From contig JAAOXW010000060.1 in the NCBI GenBank assembly GCA_018221005.1, positions 1 through 5,682 on the forward strand: 5,682 bases of DNA, in the 5' to 3' direction. A program made the position numbers and the translations under genes. Shown here in pieces: positions 3,984 to 5,682 of the stretch; positions within the stretch are counted from its first letter, which is position 1, and the number at the start of each line of letters is the position of its first letter. The notes below the pieces were generated by a model. The model was not told the DNA's origin. It saw only the letters and a program-made list of their open reading frames with translations, and made no database searches. This stretch comes from Candidatus Altarchaeota archaeon. Its GTDB lineage: Archaea; SpSt-1190.

Positions 3984-5459
3984 ATGGCGCTTGAAGACCA
4001 AATAAATAAAGCATTGGCCAAATTCGGCAAACTGGGCGAGCACGGTCACCGCGATGACCTGCTCTGGTATGATATAGATAGGAGCGAGCCTCTAACTAAG
4101 GAAGACCTCACTACTATTGAAACCACCCTGAAAGCCGACGGCGTCTTTGCCAAGCTCATCAATTCCGGCTCATCTTTGGACAAAAAAACCGGAAAAGAAA
4201 TCCAGAAAATTTGGCTCACTGCCTTCGCTTCCGAAAATAAACTCATTGCGTGGAAGAAGGAGTTTGAACTCAAGAAGAAGAGTGACCACCGCTTCATTGG
4301 TGAACAGTTAGACTGGTTCCATGTTCAAGAAGATATAGTTGCACCCGGTATGGCACTATTCCACCCGAAGGGTATGCGCATTAGGCGAAAACTAATAGAT
4401 CTTATCAGAGAAGTGAATGACGACTTGGAATCAGAAGAAGTCTGGACACCCCACATGGCTAAAATTGAACTTTGGAAGATGTCTGGCCACTACGAGCACT
4501 ACAAGGATAAGATGTTTATCTGGGAGCAGGACGGACAGGAGTGGGGACTAAAGGCAATGAATTGTCCTTTCCACATTCAAATTTATAGATTTAAGCCGAA
4601 GAGCTATCGAGACCTCCCCCTGAGGTATGCGGAGTTTGGAACCGATTATAGAAAGGAACAATCCGGTGAACTTCACGGGCTTTCGAGAGTTTGGTGCTTC
4701 ACTATGGACGACCATCACTTCATGGTCACTCCTGAACAAATTGAAAGTGAAGTTTTACGAATTATGAAAGCATGCTTTGGAGTTTACGATATCTTTGGCT
4801 TCAAACCAGAAGTGAAGCTTGCGACTATGCCTGATGATGCAATGGGCGACGCTAAGCTGTGGAAGAAAGCAGAAAACGCCCTAGAGGGCGCCCTAAAGAA
4901 AGCTAATATCGACTTCACGTTGAAAGAAAAGGACGGTGCATTCTACGGACCAAAAATCGACATCTATGTCAAAGACTCTATGGGCAGAAAGTGGCAGCTC
5001 ACCACTATTCAAGTGGATTTCTTTATGCCGGACAATTTCAAGATGTCCTATGTGGATGCCAACAATAAAGCTCAGATGCCTGTGATGATTCACTTTGCCA
5101 TTCTAGGTTCAGTTGAGCGCTTCATGTCAGTAATTATTGAGCATTGGGGGGGTAAACTTCCCCTCTGGCTGGCACCTGTCCAAGTAAAAGTTCTTCCCAT
5201 TAGTGATGCGCAAATCACTTATGCAGAAAAGCTTGTTGCAGAATTGAAAAAGTCAAAGATATATGTTGAGCTGGATTCCGACGGAACTCTGGGCAAGCGA
5301 ATTAGAACGGCAGAAACCGAGAAGGTCCCCGCAATTGTAGTTGTAGGAGAAAAGGAAGTTCAGGCCAATAAGGTGAACGTTCGAGGAAAGGGAGACTTAA
5401 GCCTTGAGGACTTTTTGGCAAAAGTAAGGAAAGCCAATCTGGAAAGAACCGCGTTTTAG
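3984..5459 (+). CDS. thrS: Threonyl-tRNA synthetase lacking the TGS and editing domains
   Basis: The enzyme charges tRNA-Thr with threonine in the cytoplasm. It has 491 residues against roughly 640 for E. coli-type enzymes. The class II core begins at DHRFIGEQLDWFHVQED (101-117). Motif 1 contains P156, motif 2 is at 218-246 with R223, and motif 3 (GSVERF) contains R379. The zinc ligands C194 (MNCPFH), H245 and H370 (MIHFAI) match E. coli C334, H385 and H511. The anticodon-binding domain runs from about 394 (LWLAPVQVKVLPISD) to 487. Residues 26-50 (LLWYDID, PLTKEDL) resemble the start of the usual N2 region and 73-100 (IQKIWLTAF) its end, but the TGS domain, the HxxxH editing site and the CRGPH-type site between them are gone. 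In motif 2, RVRGFTQDD of typical enzymes reads RVWCFTMDD. The in-frame TGA at 3975 and the divergent upstream gene show the short form is real. Proofreading would need a separate trans-editing protein, as in some Crenarchaeota. Confidence 0.96.
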   Translation: MALEDQINKALAKFGKLGEHGHRDDLLWYDIDRSEPLTKEDLTTIETTLKADGVFAKLINSGSSLDKKTGKEIQKIWLTAFASENKLIAWKKEFELKKKSDHRFIGEQLDWFHVQEDIVAPGMALFHPKGMRIRRKLIDLIREVNDDLESEEVWTPHMAKIELWKMSGHYEHYKDKMFIWEQDGQEWGLKAMNCPFHIQIYRFKPKSYRDLPLRYAEFGTDYRKEQSGELHGLSRVWCFTMDDHHFMVTPEQIESEVLRIMKACFGVYDIFGFKPEVKLATMPDDAMGDAKLWKKAENALEGALKKANIDFTLKEKDGAFYGPKIDIYVKDSMGRKWQLTTIQVDFFMPDNFKMSYVDANNKAQMPVMIHFAILGSVERFMSVIIEHWGGKLPLWLAPVQVKVLPISDAQITYAEKLVAELKKSKIYVELDSDGTLGKRIRTAETEKVPAIVVVGEKEVQANKVNVRGKGDLSLEDFLAKVRKANLERTAF

Positions 5460-5472
5460 GGGATTTACTCAC

Positions 5473-5482
5473 CCTTTTAAAG
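5473..5482 (+). promoter_or_regulatory. TATA-like box for the gene starting at 5501
   Basis: CCTTTTAAAG lies 19-28 bases before the ATG at 5501, in the 41-base gap after thrS. There is no Shine-Dalgarno in between, so the mRNA is probably leaderless. Confidence 0.6.
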
Positions 5483-5500
5483 CCGTTTGACTGTGATTAC

Positions 5501-5682
5501 ATGCCCGAGCCAACAGTAGGGATAATTTATCATTTCTCAGAACGTCATCCACCCGAAATGGTTGAAGGCTACATAAATAAACTCAAAATTCAAGAGGGGT
5601 TTCCCGATGGCATTTTTTTTGGAAATTATGAAAATAATGATGACCTTGCGGATTCATCTGGCATTTTGAAGTTTATTGACCG
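5501..5682 (+). CDS. Partial gene of unknown function, N-terminal 60 residues (runs off right edge)
   Basis: An open frame starts at the ATG at 5501-5503 and remains open to the window edge. It begins MPEPTVGIIYHFSERHPPEM, continues with a hydrophilic stretch GYINKLKIQEGFPDGIFFGN, an acidic Asn/Asp-rich segment (NYENNDDLADSSG) and ILKFID at the edge. There is no signal peptide; the GIIYHF stretch looks like a first beta strand of a soluble domain. I do not recognise the family from this fragment. The start is supported by the TATA-like box CCTTTTAAAG 19-28 bases upstream. It follows thrS by 41 bases on the same strand but has its own apparent promoter. Confidence 0.7.
   Translation, partial: MPEPTVGIIYHFSERHPPEMVEGYINKLKIQEGFPDGIFFGNYENNDDLADSSGILKFID

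Overview
The window most likely comes from an archaeon, possibly a DPANN-type lineage; the exact clade cannot be fixed from sequence alone. Three things support this. TATA-like boxes of the form CCTTTTAAA or CTTATAAAA lie 20-30 bases upstream of several start codons that have no Shine-Dalgarno sequence, which is the layout of archaeal leaderless transcripts. Where a leader exists, the ribosome site is AGGTGA or GGGAGTGA. Two genes encode exported proteins of archaeal style, one packed with N-X-S/T glycosylation sequons and one with 30 cysteines. No bacterial -35/-10 pattern was apparent. The threonyl-tRNA synthetase is closer in motif style to bacterial-type ThrRS.

Layout from left to right. 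Bases 1-161 (-) hold the 5' part of a membrane protein gene that runs off the window. It is divergent from a secreted, repeat-bearing protein (258-875, +). That gene ends in a hairpin 11 bases from the convergent end of an O6-alkylguanine-DNA alkyltransferase gene (887-1354, -). Further minus-strand genes follow: a KTSC-domain protein (1474-1686), a Cys-rich exported protein (1773-2720), and a two-gene overlapping operon (3487-3894 then 2754-3497) of a two-helix membrane protein with a coiled coil and a soluble protein of unknown function. A divergent promoter region (3895-3983) separates these from thrS (3984-5459, +), which encodes a compact threonyl-tRNA synthetase whose TGS and editing domains are absent. 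A new gene starts at 5501 (+) behind a leaderless promoter and runs off the right edge.

The genes do not form one pathway. Translation (thrS), DNA repair (alkyltransferase), nucleic-acid-associated KTSC and cell-surface proteins sit side by side, mostly with their own promoters. The only clear functional unit is the overlapping 3487-3894/2754-3497 pair. No CRISPR array, transposon, tRNA or rRNA was seen, and no gap without a gene exceeds 120 bases. The points most worth following up are the editing-less ThrRS with unusual motif 2 residues, the sequon-dense repeat protein, the Cys-rich protein, and the uncharacterised overlapping pair.
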